Assembly (NCBI GenBank): GCA_947629855.1
Contig: CANRFI010000012.1
Location: forward strand, 1 to 25,513
Direction of reading: 5' to 3'
From: an uncultured Clostridia bacterium
GTDB taxonomy: Bacteria; Bacillota_A; Clostridia; TANB77; CAG-508
Length of the DNA stretch: 25,513 nt
This document shows, piece by piece, positions 1 through 8,949 of the stretch; position 1 is the first letter of the stretch; the number at the start of each line of letters is the position of its first letter. A model generated the notes under the pieces. It was not told the origin of the DNA. It worked only from the letters and a program-made list of their open reading frames with translations, and ran no database searches. The position numbers and the translations under genes are program-made.

Positions 1-1110
1 AAATCATTTGCATCTGTTTTTATATTTGCCCATATGTTATTTTGGTAATCATACCATTTCTTTTCATTATTTATTGTATTTAAATCTACCTCTGATAATT
101 TCTTTTCATCTATAAATTCATCTGTGCTCCTGTCATATAATTCTATATATGTATGTTCTTTATCAAATCCTGTCATATCTGGTGCATAGTATTCTTCTGT
201 TGTTGCTCTATTTTGATATGTTAAGCTTGGTTCATATTTACTCATCCAAATTCCTTTTAAATTCTTGCTTCCGTCTGTTCCTTTCGGTGCAAATGCTGGA
301 TGTATTGTATATCCTTCTGGTAATTCTTTTCCATATTTTTCTGTATTAATTGGCTTATCATTTAAATCTATATAAATAATATCTATTACTCCTGTGATTT
401 CTATTTTATATGCATATCTTGGTACCCATACCCACCATGATTCTAAATCATTTGCATCTGTTTTTATATTTGCCCATATGTTATTTTGGTAATCATACCA
501 TTTCTTTTCATTATTTATTGTGTTTAAATCTACCTCTGATAATTTCTTTTCATCTATAAATTCATCTGTGCTACTGTCATATAACTCTATATATGTATGT
601 TCTTTATCAAATCCTGTCATATCTGGTGCATAATATTCTTCTGTTGTTGCTCTGTTTTGATATATTAAGCTTGGCTCATATTTACTCATCCAGATTCCTT
701 TTAAATTTTTACTTCCATCTGTTCCTGATGGTTTAAATGCTGGATGTGGTTCATATCCTTCTGGTAATGTACCATCATATTTAGGATTTAATGGTTTATC
801 ATCTAGTCCTATATAAATTACATCTATTGGTGTTGAATCATTTTGGCCATTTACTTTATATGCGTACCTTGGTACCCATACCCACCAACTTTCTAAATTG
901 TTTGCTACTGTTTTTGCATTTGCCCATATTGCATTTCCATAATCATGTAATTTATAATTTGTACCTTCTATTGTTGTGTTTGCTAATTCTCCTCCTTTTA
1001 TGTATTCTTCAACAGGTATATCCTTTTCTTCTTCAAAATTATCCGAATAATATACTAAATATGTGTCTTTTGAACTAAATCCTTTCATATTTGGTGCATA
1101 ATAATATTCT
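1..1110 (-). repeat. Coding tandem repeat, period 444-450 bp
   Basis: The sequence at position 1 recurs at 445 almost unchanged for over 200 bases (period 444). The segment GGTACCCATACCCACCA recurs at 421 and 871 (period 450). The two copies nearest the C-terminus are nearly identical at DNA level, with scattered single-base changes. The N-terminal copy is clearly diverged, which points to recent duplication within the gene. Confidence 0.9.
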
Positions 1111-1733
1111 TCACCTACTTTTATTACATCTGATTCTTTATCTATAGTTCCTTCTGTTGTTCCTCCTGCTCCAGTTTCTCCTGATGCTTCTCCTCCTTTT
1201 CCTTTTTCTGCACATTCATAACTATGGTATATTTGCCCTCCTATGTTTGTTTGTGGGATTTTATATACTGTATCTGTTGTTTCATCATATACATATGTAT
1301 TTTCTTTTCCATTTCCTGTTTCTTTGTCTACTATGTATATATTTCCTACATTTCCTTCTGCATCTAATAATTTATCAAAATCTTCTACATTATAATCTTT
1401 TGGGCTACTTTCATCTGGCATTCCATCTTGCACATATAATATTTCTTGCTTTAATGTATCAGGTATCGTTATATCATTTCCATTTAACTGTTTATTAAAT
1501 AATCCTTCACTACTTCCATCTGAACTATTTAATTCATATTCTGCTTGTTTTAAATGTACATTTTCTTCTATTTGCTTCATTTCTGTGGCAAATGCTGCTA
1601 ATTGTGCTTTTGCCAATAATCCATTTTCTCCAAGCAATGTACTTATTGATATTGCAGCTAAGATTATAAGTACTATTATTGTTATTACTAATGCTATTAA
1701 TGTTATTCCTTTTTGCTTATTTTTCTGTTTCAT
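1..1733 (-). CDS. Pilin-like tandem-repeat surface protein (3' end outside window)
   Basis: The reading frame is open from an ATG at 1733 to the window edge (577 codons). A purine-rich site, GGGGGAG, lies 14 bases upstream. The N-terminus is a type IV prepilin-like leader: short basic stretch, then KGITLIALVITIIVLIIL, with predicted cleavage after Gly9. The mature position 5 is Ala instead of the usual Glu. After a Gly-rich linker (around residues 180-200) come tandem modules of 148-150 residues. Each carries YYAPxMxGF, IWAN.K, SWWVWVPRYAYK, HPAF and GIWMSKYEPS; two are complete and a third is cut by the window edge. The WMSKYE motif is faintly reminiscent of formylglycine-enzyme-like (SUMF1) folds, but that is only a guess. 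It is probably exported and displayed on the surface, perhaps through the pilus machinery encoded further along. Its function is unknown to me. Confidence 0.8.
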   Translation of the reverse strand, partial: MKQKNKQKGITLIALVITIIVLIILAAISISTLLGENGLLAKAQLAAFATEMKQIEENVHLKQAEYELNSSDGSSEGLFNKQLNGNDITIPDTLKQEILYVQDGMPDESSPKDYNVEDFDKLLDAEGNVGNIYIVDKETGNGKENTYVYDETTDTVYKIPQTNIGGQIYHSYECAEKGKGGEASGETGAGGTTEGTIDKESDVIKVGEEYYYAPNMKGFSSKDTYLVYYSDNFEEEKDIPVEEYIKGGELANTTIEGTNYKLHDYGNAIWANAKTVANNLESWWVWVPRYAYKVNGQNDSTPIDVIYIGLDDKPLNPKYDGTLPEGYEPHPAFKPSGTDGSKNLKGIWMSKYEPSLIYQNRATTEEYYAPDMTGFDKEHTYIELYDSSTDEFIDEKKLSEVDLNTINNEKKWYDYQNNIWANIKTDANDLESWWVWVPRYAYKIEITGVIDIIYIDLNDKPINTEKYGKELPEGYTIHPAFAPKGTDGSKNLKGIWMSKYEPSLTYQNRATTEEYYAPDMTGFDKEHTYIELYDRSTDEFIDEKKLSEVDLNTINNEKKWYDYQNNIWANIKTDAND

Positions 1734-1806
1734 TTTTTAGTTTTTTTCTCCCCCTTTTTTTATTCTTCTATATTATGTTATTTTTGTTATACATATTTAC
1801 ATTCAT

Positions 1807-1835
1807 ATTTTAGCATATATGTTTTTTTCTGTAAA
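1807..1835 (-). promoter_or_regulatory. Sigma-A-type promoter of the repeat protein
   Basis: On the minus strand there is a -35 TTTACA (1830-1835), a 17-base spacer, and a -10 TAAAAT (1807-1812) preceded by an extended TG. Transcription would begin near 1800, giving a 5' leader of about 65 bases before the ATG at 1733. Confidence 0.6.
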
Positions 1836-1899
1836 TGTTTTTTCAGATTTGTAATCAAAATGTAATGTGAATGTTATGTTGGTGTAAAAATAGCATAAA

Positions 1900-1941
1900 A
1901 ATAACAATAGTAAGATTTAAAAACTTTTTACTATTGTTATT
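1900..1941 (-). terminator. Intrinsic terminator after rseP
   Basis: A 14-bp perfect stem (arms 1900-1913 and 1928-1941) with a 14-base loop is followed on the minus strand by a T run. It lies 21 bases past the rseP stop and closes the pyrH-to-rseP operon. Confidence 0.85.
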
Positions 1942-1962
1942 CTATTTTATTTTTATATTTAA

Positions 1963-3213
1963 TTAAAAGATTCTCAAAATATCATTATAAGTTACATATA
2001 AAGATAATGCAATTAAAATTGCAAAACCTATTAATTGTATGTTAATTTCTGTTTGCTGACTCATTGGTTTCCTTCTAATTAGCTCAATTAGAAGAATTAA
2101 AATCTTTCCTCCATCTAAAGCCGGAATTGGTAAAAGGTTTGTTACTCCTAAGGATAAAGAAATTAATGCTAACATTTCAAAAAACTCTCTTATTCCATCT
2201 GTTTTAGCAACTATTTCTGAAATTCCAACTGGTCCCATCATTTGGTCTACTCCAACTCGACCTGTAAATAATTGTTTTAAATTATCAACAATTGAAAATA
2301 AAAATTCTTGTGTTTGCATTCCTCCATTAATACATCTATTTAAAAATGTATCTTCTGCCGGTTTTAAATTTACTCCTAAATAATAAGTTGATACATAATC
2401 TGGCTCCAATTCTATTGTTATTTCCTGATTTCCTCTTTGTATTACAAATGTCATTATGTTTAATCCATCTTTATTTATCTCTTGCAAAGCTACATTTCTA
2501 TCTCCATTTATTGATGTTCCATTTATTTTTAATAAAATATCATTTGCTTGTATTCCTTGTCTTTCTGAGCTACTGCCCTTTTCTACTGCAACTATTTTGC
2601 ATTTATCATCTAAGTAAATTCCTGTAACTTTTGATTGTACTTCAGTTGGCTTAATTGAATATGTTAAAACTTCTCCATTTCTTTCTACTTTAATTTCAAT
2701 TTCTTTTTCCTGTGTTTTTTCTATTACTTCTGCTATATCTTTTTTACTTTTTATTTTTTGTTTATTTAATTCTATAATTTTGTCTCCCGCTTCTAAACCA
2801 ATTTGCTTTGCTGCATAACCATTAATTAGTCCATCTATTTCATTTGATACATATGTTCCTGATGTTGCAGATAATGTAAAATAAACAATAATTGCAAATA
2901 AAATATTTACAGTCGCACCAGCTGCTACAATAATAAGTCTTTTAGGAATACTTGCTTTAGAAAAAGAACCATCTGCATCAGAACGTTCTTCTTCTCCTTC
3001 CATACTATTGTAACCTCCAAGCGGAATTAATCTTAAAGTATATTTAGTTTCTTTTCCTTGTTTTTGCCATATCTTTGGTCCAAATCCAATTGAAAATTCG
3101 TTTACTTTTACTTTGCAAATTTTTGCTAATATAAAGTGCCCTAATTCGTGTATTGTAATTAAGACACCTAATAATATGACAATTTTTAATGCTGATATTA
3201 AAAATGTTATCAC
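1963..3213 (-). CDS. rseP: RseP/RasP site-2 intramembrane zinc metalloprotease
   Basis: This 416-residue membrane protease performs regulated intramembrane proteolysis of substrates such as anti-sigma factors and leftover signal peptides. The active-site HELGH lies near residue 22 in the first membrane helix. The conserved GGY and acidic EGEEE segment follows, then a hydrophobic helix. A PDZ domain fills the middle, and NLLPIPALDGG in the C-terminal part supplies the third zinc ligand Asp. Length matches B. subtilis RasP. The start is GTG at 3213, 7 bases after AAGGAGGATAAAT; no better ATG exists. It follows cdsA by 15 bases, the usual position at the end of the uppS-cdsA operon. Confidence 0.95.
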   Translation of the reverse strand: MITFLISALKIVILLGVLITIHELGHFILAKICKVKVNEFSIGFGPKIWQKQGKETKYTLRLIPLGGYNSMEGEEERSDADGSFSKASIPKRLIIVAAGATVNILFAIIVYFTLSATSGTYVSNEIDGLINGYAAKQIGLEAGDKIIELNKQKIKSKKDIAEVIEKTQEKEIEIKVERNGEVLTYSIKPTEVQSKVTGIYLDDKCKIVAVEKGSSSERQGIQANDILLKINGTSINGDRNVALQEINKDGLNIMTFVIQRGNQEITIELEPDYVSTYYLGVNLKPAEDTFLNRCINGGMQTQEFLFSIVDNLKQLFTGRVGVDQMMGPVGISEIVAKTDGIREFFEMLALISLSLGVTNLLPIPALDGGKILILLIELIRRKPMSQQTEINIQLIGFAILIALSLYVTYNDILRIF

Positions 3214-3228
3214 ATTTATCCTCCTTAT

Positions 3229-4032
3229 TTATAATAAAGTAAATAGACTGTATGCAAATGGTGCTAAAAAGATTAAACTATCAATTCTATCTAACATTCC
3301 ACCGTGACCTGGTATAAGATTACTGTAATCTTTAATTCCTACAAATCTTTTAATACTAGATGCTGCAAAGTCTCCTATTTGACCGATTAAACTTAGTATT
3401 ATTCCTACTCCACACATAAATAGATAAGAATAATTCATTCCCCAATATATATTTGCTATATAAGTATATACTAATATTAAAATCACACTACCAATTGTTC
3501 CTCCGATGCATCCTTCTATTGATTTTTTAGGACTTACTGAACTAAATTTATGTTTTCCAAAATTTTTACCAATTATGTAAGCAAATATATCTGTTCCCCA
3601 TGCTGCGAAAATAGCATACCAGATTAAAATTTTTCCGTTTTTCATACCATCAATAAAAGCTACAAACATAATAAAAAATACAACATAGAAAATTCCTATA
3701 AATGTATATGCTATATCTTTAAAATTTGTTTTCATATCTGTTGCTATTACTTGTGCAAATAAGATTACTAATATTGTTGGTACACTAAGTGTTACTACCA
3801 TATTTAAATATTCTTGTGGCACAATATGAATTAATGCAATGCTAAAACAACTTAAATATCCTATCCATTTTACTGGATTAGCAACTTTTTTAATTGCATT
3901 AAAATATTCACTCATACTAAATATTGCAATTATTGATAATGCGAAATCTACTAGAACTTTATCTCCTAATAATAGGATTACTAGCACTAATGGAAATCCT
4001 AGTAAACCTGAAGTAATTCTTTTAACATTCAT
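3229..4032 (-). CDS. cdsA: Phosphatidate cytidylyltransferase (CDP-diacylglycerol synthase)
   Basis: The enzyme makes CDP-diacylglycerol from phosphatidic acid and CTP, the entry to phospholipid synthesis, and sits in the membrane with about eight hydrophobic segments. The family signature is present near the C-terminus: SSIKRFVGIKD followed by PGHGGMLDRIDS. The frame is open further upstream to 4098, but that would overlap uppS by about 50 bases. I chose ATG 4032 (MNVKRITSG), which has AAAGGA just upstream, lies 17 bases after the uppS stop and gives 267 residues, normal for the family. It is part of the pyrH-frr-uppS-cdsA-rseP operon. Confidence 0.95.
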   Translation of the reverse strand: MNVKRITSGLLGFPLVLVILLLGDKVLVDFALSIIAIFSMSEYFNAIKKVANPVKWIGYLSCFSIALIHIVPQEYLNMVVTLSVPTILVILFAQVIATDMKTNFKDIAYTFIGIFYVVFFIMFVAFIDGMKNGKILIWYAIFAAWGTDIFAYIIGKNFGKHKFSSVSPKKSIEGCIGGTIGSVILILVYTYIANIYWGMNYSYLFMCGVGIILSLIGQIGDFAASSIKRFVGIKDYSNLIPGHGGMLDRIDSLIFLAPFAYSLFTLL

Positions 4033-4048
4033 AAATTTTTCCTTTCTT

Positions 4049-4744
4049 TTATCCCGCACCAAATTTTCTAGTTCTTCTATTAAACTCTGCAATTGCATAG
4101 TCTAGGTCTTCTTCTGTAAAATCTGGCCAATTTTTGTCTATAAATAAAATTTCTGTATATACTAACTGCCACGGTAAAAAGTTACTAAGTCGCTTTTCAC
4201 CACTTGTTCTAATTAATAAATCAGGATCTGGTTCTCCTTTTGTGTATAAGTTTTCAGATATTAGGTCTTCTGTTATATCTTCTACGTTTATTTCATTATT
4301 TTTTACTTTGTTTGCTATTTGCTTTGTTGCTCTTAGTAATTCATCTCTTCCTCCATAATTTAATGCAATATTAAAAGTAACTCCAGTGTTATCTTTTGTT
4401 CTTTCCATACAGTTTTGAATACTTTTTTGCATTTCTTTTGATAATGCTGTTATATCCCCTAATATTTTTACTCTAATATTTTCTGAATCTGCTCTTTTTG
4501 AATAGTCATCTAAATAATTTTGAAGTAACATCATTAATGCTTTTACTTCATCTTCTGCTCTTTTCCAATTTTCTGTTGAAAAAGCATAGACAGTTATATA
4601 TTCCAATCCAATTTTATTAGCATATCTAACAATTTTTTCTAATGTTTTTGCACCTTCTTTATGCCCAAAATTAGCTGGTTTTCCTTTTGATTTTGCCCAT
4701 CTTCTATTTCCATCCATAATGATAGCAATATGTTTTAAATCCAT
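4049..4744 (-). CDS. uppS: Undecaprenyl diphosphate synthase (cis-prenyltransferase)
   Basis: This cytoplasmic enzyme adds isopentenyl units in cis to farnesyl diphosphate to make the C55 carrier for peptidoglycan and teichoic acid. Conserved motifs seen are IIMDGNRRWAK at the N-terminus (catalytic Asp), FGHKEG, YAFSTENWKR, and the C-terminal PDPDLLIRTSGEKRLSNFLPW. An in-frame ATG exists at 4759, but the ATG at 4744 (MDLKHIAI) has GGGGTGA immediately upstream, which would otherwise be coding; 231 residues results. It directly follows the prenyl-diphosphate synthase gene that probably supplies its allylic substrate. Confidence 0.95.
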   Translation of the reverse strand: MDLKHIAIIMDGNRRWAKSKGKPANFGHKEGAKTLEKIVRYANKIGLEYITVYAFSTENWKRAEDEVKALMMLLQNYLDDYSKRADSENIRVKILGDITALSKEMQKSIQNCMERTKDNTGVTFNIALNYGGRDELLRATKQIANKVKNNEINVEDITEDLISENLYTKGEPDPDLLIRTSGEKRLSNFLPWQLVYTEILFIDKNWPDFTEEDLDYAIAEFNRRTRKFGAG

Positions 4745-4767
4745 TTGTTCACCCCGCATATTAATAC

Positions 4768-5658
4768 TTATTTGTCTCTATTTTGTATATATAAAGCTAA
4801 ATTCTTCAAAAATTCTGCTTCTTCTCCATATATTTCTAATTCTTGAATTGCTTCATTTGTTATATTATTTAAAATTTTTTTTGCATCTTCTAACCCATAT
4901 TGAGAAACATAAGTACATTTTTTAGCTTCTTTATCATTTCCTACAGGTTTTCCTAAAATTTCTTCGTTTCCCTCTTCTGATAAAATGTCATCTTTTATTT
5001 GAAATGCTAACCCTATTTTTTCTGCATAATTTGTTAACTTTTGCAGGTCTTCTTCTGTAGCATTTGCAAGTATTGCTCCTGCTCTTACACTTGCTTTTAG
5101 TATTGCTCCTGTCTTGTTTTCATGAATATATTTCAATTCATTTTCTGAGATAGTTTTTCCTTCTGCTTCTGTATCTAAATACTCTCCTGCTAACATTCTA
5201 TCTACTGCTATTGCATATTCTTTTAGAACTTGCATTTTGGGTAAGATATCCTCTTTGTTACTTTTACTTAAATCATCACTTATAACCATATAAGCAGAAT
5301 TTAGTAATCCATCTCCTGCTAAAATTGCAGTTGCTTCATTAAACATTTTATGATTTGTTGGTTTTCCATGCCTAAAATCATCATTATCTATTCCTGGTAA
5401 ATCATCATGAATTAGTGAAAAGTTGTGAATCATTTCGATTGCTACTGCATATGGCATACACTTTTCTACATTTTTGTTAAAAAGTTTATATGTTACTATT
5501 AATAAAATAGGTCTTAACCTTTTGCCTCCTGCCATTAAACTATATTCCATAGATTTATTTAATATTTCTTCTGGACATTGTTCTTTTTTTATATATTTTT
5601 CTAATTCTTGGTTTATTTGCTGTTGATATTTCTTTAATTCTTCTTTGAAATTTACCAT
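4768..5658 (-). CDS. ispA: Polyprenyl (farnesyl-type) diphosphate synthase
   Basis: This trans-prenyltransferase condenses isopentenyl diphosphate with allylic diphosphates to give farnesyl (possibly geranylgeranyl) diphosphate. Motifs seen are GGKRLRP (diphosphate/IPP binding), the first Asp-rich motif DDLPGIDNDD with the short-chain-type insertion, and the second Asp-rich motif FQIKDDIL followed by GKPVGNDKEAKK. Length is 296 residues from ATG 5658. A TTG at 5679 is in frame, but its own GGGAAGGA sequence serves better as ribosome-binding site for 5658. It sits between frr and uppS, so it likely feeds undecaprenyl-phosphate synthesis. Exact chain length cannot be told from sequence alone. 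Confidence 0.9.
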   Translation of the reverse strand: MVNFKEELKKYQQQINQELEKYIKKEQCPEEILNKSMEYSLMAGGKRLRPILLIVTYKLFNKNVEKCMPYAVAIEMIHNFSLIHDDLPGIDNDDFRHGKPTNHKMFNEATAILAGDGLLNSAYMVISDDLSKSNKEDILPKMQVLKEYAIAVDRMLAGEYLDTEAEGKTISENELKYIHENKTGAILKASVRAGAILANATEEDLQKLTNYAEKIGLAFQIKDDILSEEGNEEILGKPVGNDKEAKKCTYVSQYGLEDAKKILNNITNEAIQELEIYGEEAEFLKNLALYIQNRDK

Positions 5659-5693
5659 TTTTATAACATTCCTTCCCAAGTTATAAGTAGATT

Positions 5694-6242
5694 TTATACA
5701 GACATTACTTCTTTTTCTTTTTTATCTAAAATTACATCAATTTCTTCTATACTTTTGTCTGTAATTTTTTGAATTTCATTTTCTGCTTGTTTTAGTTCAT
5801 CTTCTGTCATTTCTCCATTTTTTTGAGAAGTTTTTGCTACATCTAACCCGTCTCGTCTAATAGCTCTTATTGCTACTTTTGCTTCTTCTGCCATTTTACG
5901 AACGTCTTTTACAATTTCTTTTCTTCTTTCTTCATTTAATTCTGGAAAAGCTAGTCTTATTACTTTTCCATCATTATTTGGGTTAATTCCAATTTCAGAT
6001 GCTAAAATTGCTTTTTCAATTTCTTTCAAAATACTTGCATCCCAAGGTTGTATTACTATTAATCTAGCTTCTGGCACAGAAATTCCTGCTACTTGGTTTA
6101 TTGGTGTTGGAGTGCCATAATAGTCAATTCTTATTTTATTTAATACTGCTGGATTAGCACGTCCAGCCCTCACTTCTGCTAATTTTTCACTGTATACATT
6201 AATTGTTTTTTCCATTTTTTCTTTTAAATTTGTATAATCCAT
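5694..6242 (-). CDS. frr: Ribosome recycling factor
   Basis: With EF-G, this factor splits post-termination ribosomes in the cytoplasm. The 182-residue length is typical. The N-terminal helix and VRAGRANPAVL motif, then YYGTPTPINQVAGISVPEAR, are hallmark RRF sequence; the C-terminus is a charged helix. The start is ATG 6242 with GGAGAG upstream. It is encoded downstream of pyrH and upstream of the prenyl synthase in one minus-strand operon. Confidence 0.97.
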   Translation of the reverse strand: MDYTNLKEKMEKTINVYSEKLAEVRAGRANPAVLNKIRIDYYGTPTPINQVAGISVPEARLIVIQPWDASILKEIEKAILASEIGINPNNDGKVIRLAFPELNEERRKEIVKDVRKMAEEAKVAIRAIRRDGLDVAKTSQKNGEMTEDELKQAENEIQKITDKSIEEIDVILDKKEKEVMSV

Positions 6243-6273
6243 AATTTTCTCTCCAATCTATAATTTTATTATT

Positions 6274-6982
6274 TTAATGGACAATGGTTCCTATTTTCTC
6301 CCCTTTAACTGCTTTTACTATATTTTCTGGATCTGCTATTCCAAAAACTAATAAAGGCATATTGTTATCTCTACACATTGCTGTTGCTGTTGAATCCATC
6401 ACTTTCAAGTCTTTTTCTAGCACTTCTGAATATGTAATTTCTTCATACCTTTCAGCTGTTGGGTCTAATTTTGGATCTGCTGAATATACTGCATCTATTG
6501 ATTTTCCAAGCAAAATTACATCTGCCTTTATTTCAGTTGCTCTTAATACTGCTGCTGTGTCTGTTGTAAAGTATGGATGACCTGTGCCACATGCAAATAT
6601 TACTACTCTTCCTCTATCTAGATGTTTTTCTGCTTTTCTTTGTATAAATGGTTCTGCTATTTCTCTCATTTCTATTGCTGTTTGAACTCTAGAAAAAATT
6701 CCTCTTGCTTCTAGTGCATCTTGCAGTGCTAAGCCGTTCATAGCTGTTGCAAGCATACCCATATAGTCTGCTGTTGTTCTTTCCATTTGATGGTCATTTC
6801 TTCCTCTCCAGAAATTTCCTCCTCCTACTACTATTGCAACTTGTACTCCCATTTCTACAATTTCTTTTACCTTATCACATATTTTTCCTACTGTGCCGTG
6901 CATCTACTCCTACTTTTCGTTCTCCTGCTAATGCTTCTCCACTTAGTTTTAATAATACTCTTTTATATTTTGTTTGGCTCAA
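6274..6982 (-). CDS. pyrH: UMP kinase, read through a +1 shift at CGG
   Basis: The enzyme phosphorylates UMP to UDP and is normally essential. The protein is split over two frames. From a TTG start at 6982 (AAGGAGAG upstream) the frame gives [19 protein letters not shown] and reaches the CGG at 6898-6896; seven codons later it hits TGA. Skipping one base at 6898 continues as [10 protein letters not shown], then [26 protein letters not shown] and TDTAAVLRA, ending at 6274. The joined product is 235 residues, the normal family length. The downstream ATG at 6903 would yield a protein lacking the KLSGEAL nucleotide-binding segment, so it cannot be the true start. The two halves together are certain to be PyrH; whether the break is bridged in translation or is a sequence error is open. 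Confidence 0.9.
6896..6898 (-). other. In-frame CGG at +1 frameshift site (pyrH)
   Basis: Codon 29 of pyrH reads ...GTA GAT GCA CGG CAC. Skipping the C restores GCA GGC ACA GTA (Ala-Gly-Thr-Val) and the full kinase. The zero-frame stop TGA follows 7 codons later. Confidence 0.85.
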
Positions 6983-7086
6983 AATTTCCACTCTCCTTAA
7001 AATATATTTTTGCCACACTCATTTTATCATAGTTTAAAAAAAAATACAGTATTTTTTTAATATTTTCTTAAATTTGTTAAATTGCT

Positions 7087-7115
7087 ATTATAAACGGAAA
7101 CTTTTGACATATAAA
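7087..7115 (-). promoter_or_regulatory. Possible promoter of the pyrH operon
   Basis: A perfect minus-strand -10 TATAAT (7087-7092) has a weak -35 TTTATA (7110-7115) at 17 bases. It overlaps the foot of the tsf terminator, so pyrH may be transcribed both separately and by read-through. Confidence 0.35.
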
Positions 7116-7148
7116 AAAAGTTTGAAATTTTTTTATTTCAAACTTTTT
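7113..7148 (-). terminator. Terminator after tsf
   Basis: Arms AAAAAAGTTTGAAAT and ATTTCAAACTTTTT form a long stem with a short T loop, 15 bases after the tsf stop. A/T runs on both sides allow it to work in either direction. It separates rpsB-tsf from the pyrH operon. Confidence 0.8.
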
Positions 7149-7163
7149 AATAATATAACAAAC

Positions 7164-8042
7164 TTATTTTAATTGCTTCATAACTTCTTCTGCAAAGTTT
7201 TCTTCTTTTTTCTCTATTCCTTCACCTTTTTCAAATCTTGCAAATTCTACTACTTCGCTATCTGTTTCACTTAGTAATTGACTTATTTTTTTGTTTGGAT
7301 CTTTTACAAATGCTTGATCTACTAGACACACTTCTTCATAGAATTTTCCAATTCTTCCTTGTACTATTTTTTCAGCAATTGCTTCTGGTTTTCCTTCATT
7401 CATTGTTTGTGCTTTTAATATTTCCATTTCTTTTTGTACTCTTTCAGCTGGAACTTCTTCTTTTCTTACATATTCAGGTCTAGCAGCTGCAATTTGCATA
7501 CAAATATCTTTTGCTACTTCATTGCTTCCTTTTTTCATATTAACTAAAACTGCAATTTTTCCATCACCATGAATGTATTTTTCAACTAATCCATCTGACT
7601 CAAATCTTGCAAATCTTCTAATGTTCATATTTTCACCAATTGTAGCAATCTTTTCAACTAATAATTCTTGTATTGTTTTTCCTGGTGCTTCAATTGATTC
7701 TTGAGCTAATAATTCTTCCAAATCTTTTGGATTTTTTTCTACTATTTGTTTTGCTATATTCATAACAAATGTTTTGAATTCTTCATTTTTTGCAACGAAG
7801 TCAGTTTCTGCATTTACTTCTACAACTGAACCTACTTTTCCGTCTTCTGAAATATAAGCTTCTACTAATCCTTCTGCAGCTATTCTTCCTGATTTTTTAG
7901 CTGCTTTTGCAATTCCTCTTTCTCTTAACAATTCGATTGCTTTTTCCATATCTCCATCAGTTTCTGTTAAAACTTTTTTGCAGTCCATCATACCTGCTCC
8001 AGTTTTCTCTCTTAACTCTTTTACTAAACTTGCTGTAATCAT
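7164..8042 (-). CDS. tsf: Elongation factor Ts
   Basis: EF-Ts is the guanine-nucleotide exchange factor that recharges EF-Tu with GTP in the cytoplasm. The N-terminal UBA-like domain carries [18 protein letters not shown], and the exchange motif ETDFVAKN lies near residue 80. The central coiled-coil and dimerisation regions follow; 292 residues is normal. The start is ATG 8042 with AAAGGA upstream. It lies 94 bases after the rpsB stop; a small CC-GAAA-GG stem-loop is seen in that gap (around 8079-8089). Confidence 0.97.
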   Translation of the reverse strand: MITASLVKELREKTGAGMMDCKKVLTETDGDMEKAIELLRERGIAKAAKKSGRIAAEGLVEAYISEDGKVGSVVEVNAETDFVAKNEEFKTFVMNIAKQIVEKNPKDLEELLAQESIEAPGKTIQELLVEKIATIGENMNIRRFARFESDGLVEKYIHGDGKIAVLVNMKKGSNEVAKDICMQIAAARPEYVRKEEVPAERVQKEMEILKAQTMNEGKPEAIAEKIVQGRIGKFYEEVCLVDQAFVKDPNKKISQLLSETDSEVVEFARFEKGEGIEKKEENFAEEVMKQLK

Positions 8043-8136
8043 TTTTTATCCTTCCTTTCTTTTAAACAAAGGACATCCCTTACCTTTCGGATTTCCCATT
8101 AGATTAAGTAATGCCCTATTTTTATATTTATTATTT

Positions 8137-8949
8137 TTATTCTTCTTCTTCGTTTTTTTGGGTGTCTTGTTCTGTTTCTTCTTCCTCTGCTGCTACAACT
8201 TCTTCCATACTAGTTGCCTCTTCTTGCTCTACTGCTAATTCTTCTTGCGTTTCCGGTTCAAAGCTTTCACCTTGTCTACCTTCAATAACTGCATTTGCCA
8301 TAACATCAGCAATTAGTTTAACAGCTCTTATTGCGTCATCATTTCCTGGTATTGGATAATCTACTTCTTCTGGATTACAGTTTGTATCAATTAGTCCTAC
8401 TACTGGAATTCCTAATTTTTTAGCTTCTAAAATAGCTATTCTTTCTTTTTTAGGATCTATTAAGAAAATTACTCCTGGTAATTCATTCATTTCTTTAATT
8501 CCACCAAGATTTTTTTCTAATTTTTCCATTTCTTTTTTCAATAAAATTACTTCTTTTTTAGGTAGCCTATCAAATGTACCATCTTGTTCCATTGTTTCTA
8601 AGTCTTTTAGTCTTTGTATTCTTCCTTGGATAGTTCCAAAATTTGTTAACATTCCTCCTAACCATCTTTGGTCAACATAGTACATCCCACATTTTTGAGC
8701 TGCTTCTTTCATACATTCTTGTGCTTGTTTTTTTGTTCCTACAAATAGAACTGTTTTTCCTTCTTCTGCTTGTTCTTTGACGAAGGCATATGCTTCATCT
8801 AATTTTTTTGATGTCTTTTGTAAATCAATAATGTGAATTCCATTTCTAGCTTGAAATATATATTCAGCCATTTTTGGATCCCATCTTCTTGTTTGATGTC
8901 CAAAGTGAACACCTGCTTCAAGTAATTGTTTCATTGCAACTACTGCCAT
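8137..8949 (-). CDS. rpsB: 30S ribosomal protein S2
   Basis: A small-subunit ribosomal protein. The start is ATG 8949 ([19 protein letters not shown]), the canonical S2 N-terminus, with AAAGGAGGAAAGAAA just upstream. The frame is open further back to 9036, but that stretch is the mRNA leader. [22 protein letters not shown] and PGNDDAIRA are classical S2 motifs. The 270-residue protein ends in a glutamate-rich tail that is longer than in E. coli S2. It is the first gene of rpsB-tsf, driven by the promoter at 9061-9089. Confidence 0.97.
   Translation of the reverse strand: MAVVAMKQLLEAGVHFGHQTRRWDPKMAEYIFQARNGIHIIDLQKTSKKLDEAYAFVKEQAEEGKTVLFVGTKKQAQECMKEAAQKCGMYYVDQRWLGGMLTNFGTIQGRIQRLKDLETMEQDGTFDRLPKKEVILLKKEMEKLEKNLGGIKEMNELPGVIFLIDPKKERIAILEAKKLGIPVVGLIDTNCNPEEVDYPIPGNDDAIRAVKLIADVMANAVIEGRQGESFEPETQEELAVEQEEATSMEEVVAAEEEETEQDTQKNEEEE

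Noticed and set aside
1..900. CRISPR-like or mobile repeat
   Set aside because: The repeats are over 400 bp, in frame, and keep a protein motif. They are coding modules with no spacers.
149..1498. Several plus-strand open frames rich in Leu, Tyr and Phe
   Set aside because: They are antisense shadows of the long minus-strand pilin-like gene; the composition is typical of reversed AT-rich coding DNA and none has a ribosome-binding site.
4744..4759. A seventh in-frame CGG codon (ATG CGG GGT) at the start of uppS
   Set aside because: This CGG lies within the GGGGTGA ribosome-binding site of the preferred ATG at 4744, so it is probably untranslated. The +1 frame from it leads quickly to a stop and no homology is lost.
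6274..6903. pyrH starting at ATG 6903
   Set aside because: It would lack the conserved KLSGEAL region encoded just upstream in the other frame; the upstream TTG has a good ribosome-binding site.
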